From Phoronis australis (taxonomy: Eukaryota; Phoronida; Phoronidae), in the NCBI GenBank assembly GCA_002633005.1, contig NMRA01000453.1:308689-366871 (forward strand): a stretch of 58,183 bases of DNA, given 5' to 3'. Below are positions 57,700 through 58,183 of this stretch, piece by piece (the first letter of the stretch is position 1; each line of letters starts with the position of its first letter). The notes beneath the pieces are model-generated. The model was not told where the DNA came from. It was given only the letters and a program-made list of their open reading frames with translations, and searched no databases. Position numbers and translations under genes: made by a program.

Positions 57700-58183
57700 T
57701 TATCTAGCTCATTCCGATATTTCTTATTGTAAACAATTTCCAACAACATAGCAAATTAAAAACTACGCCATTTTCTAAGCTGTAGCTGAAAACTTAATTT
57801 TTCTATATTATGCAGCCATGAGTATGGTCGGTTTTCAGACAAAATGACCCAGAACTCCCTATCACGAAAACGTTGTATTCATCGTCAAAGTAGCCTTCTG
57901 TCATGATCAAGAATGAAGTGATGTATTTAGAATTTTGCTGCCACCTTAGTCATATCCAGTCATTTTTGCTGTAAACAGAATTAGCCATCAAGACAGCCAA
58001 CAGATTAGTTTTGCCATTTACTATATCATCGTTTTCACAAAGAGAATGATGAAAACTAAGAAAACTACAAAATATATCGAAGCAGCAATCGTCCCAATTT
58101 TTACCAAACAGAAATGCTTCAAACTTAAATTTAATTGAATGGACAATGTGACCATGAAGAGGACATTATGGTTATATGTTATG
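57700..58183. other. No supported feature at the right edge
   Basis: Probably still upstream or intronic sequence of nAChR gene 2. I searched by eye for the 45-bp exon and N-terminal exon of that gene on the minus strand and did not find them. Confidence 0.5.

Overview
The window is nuclear DNA from an invertebrate animal. The evidence is phase-matched split genes with GT/AG introns, AT-rich spacers, microsatellites, many diverged DNA transposons and tRNA-derived repeats, assembly N gaps, and neuronal-type Cys-loop receptor genes. I cannot fix the phylum. The repeat families and receptor type fit a marine invertebrate such as a cephalochordate, hemichordate or mollusc, but that is inference.

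Three host genes can be supported. (1) At the left edge, on the + strand, are the last two exons (756-953 and 4428-4711) of a secreted or surface protein: half of an EGF-like module, a six-cysteine ShKT domain, a Thr/Ser-rich stalk and a hydrophobic C-terminus. (2) On the minus strand, tail-to-tail with it, is a complete alpha-type nicotinic acetylcholine receptor (nAChR) subunit gene in eight coding exons, from 27400 (start) to 5887 (stop). The exons join in frame to 474 residues and carry every hallmark expected: signal peptide, 13-residue Cys loop, vicinal Cys pair in loop C and four membrane segments. (3) A tandem paralogue lies at 53222-42467. Its last five exons have exactly the same lengths and phases; its first three lie beyond the right edge or are missing. 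The main coding difference is a Glu to Lys change at the outer end of the pore helix of the second copy.

The rest is introns and mobile-element debris. Because the nAChR locus is duplicated, each copy serves as an empty-site control for the other. This fixes the ends and target duplications of several transposons: a THAP-encoding element at TTAA (10335-11778, and independently 46472-49587, the latter holding a nested element with an 8-bp duplication), and a family with 5-bp duplications (12922-13219 and 56048-57051). Between the receptor genes lie a decayed Penelope/GIY-YIG fragment (about 27830), two copies of a roughly 1.5-kb repeat (31268 and 54923), a broken ISL2EU/Harbinger-type element with a YqaJ-nuclease pseudogene and a DDE transposase pseudogene (34731-36764), palindromic elements with internal tRNA-like promoters (about 20430-21464 and 37870-38430), and a cluster of alternating inverted repeats just 3' of the second receptor gene (41100-42290).

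No rRNA, true tRNA, CRISPR array or prokaryotic operon is visible. I found no wholly new gene system. The most informative signals are the tandem receptor pair with its pore-charge switch, the transposon insertions dated by paralogous empty sites, and the unexplained inverted-repeat cluster.
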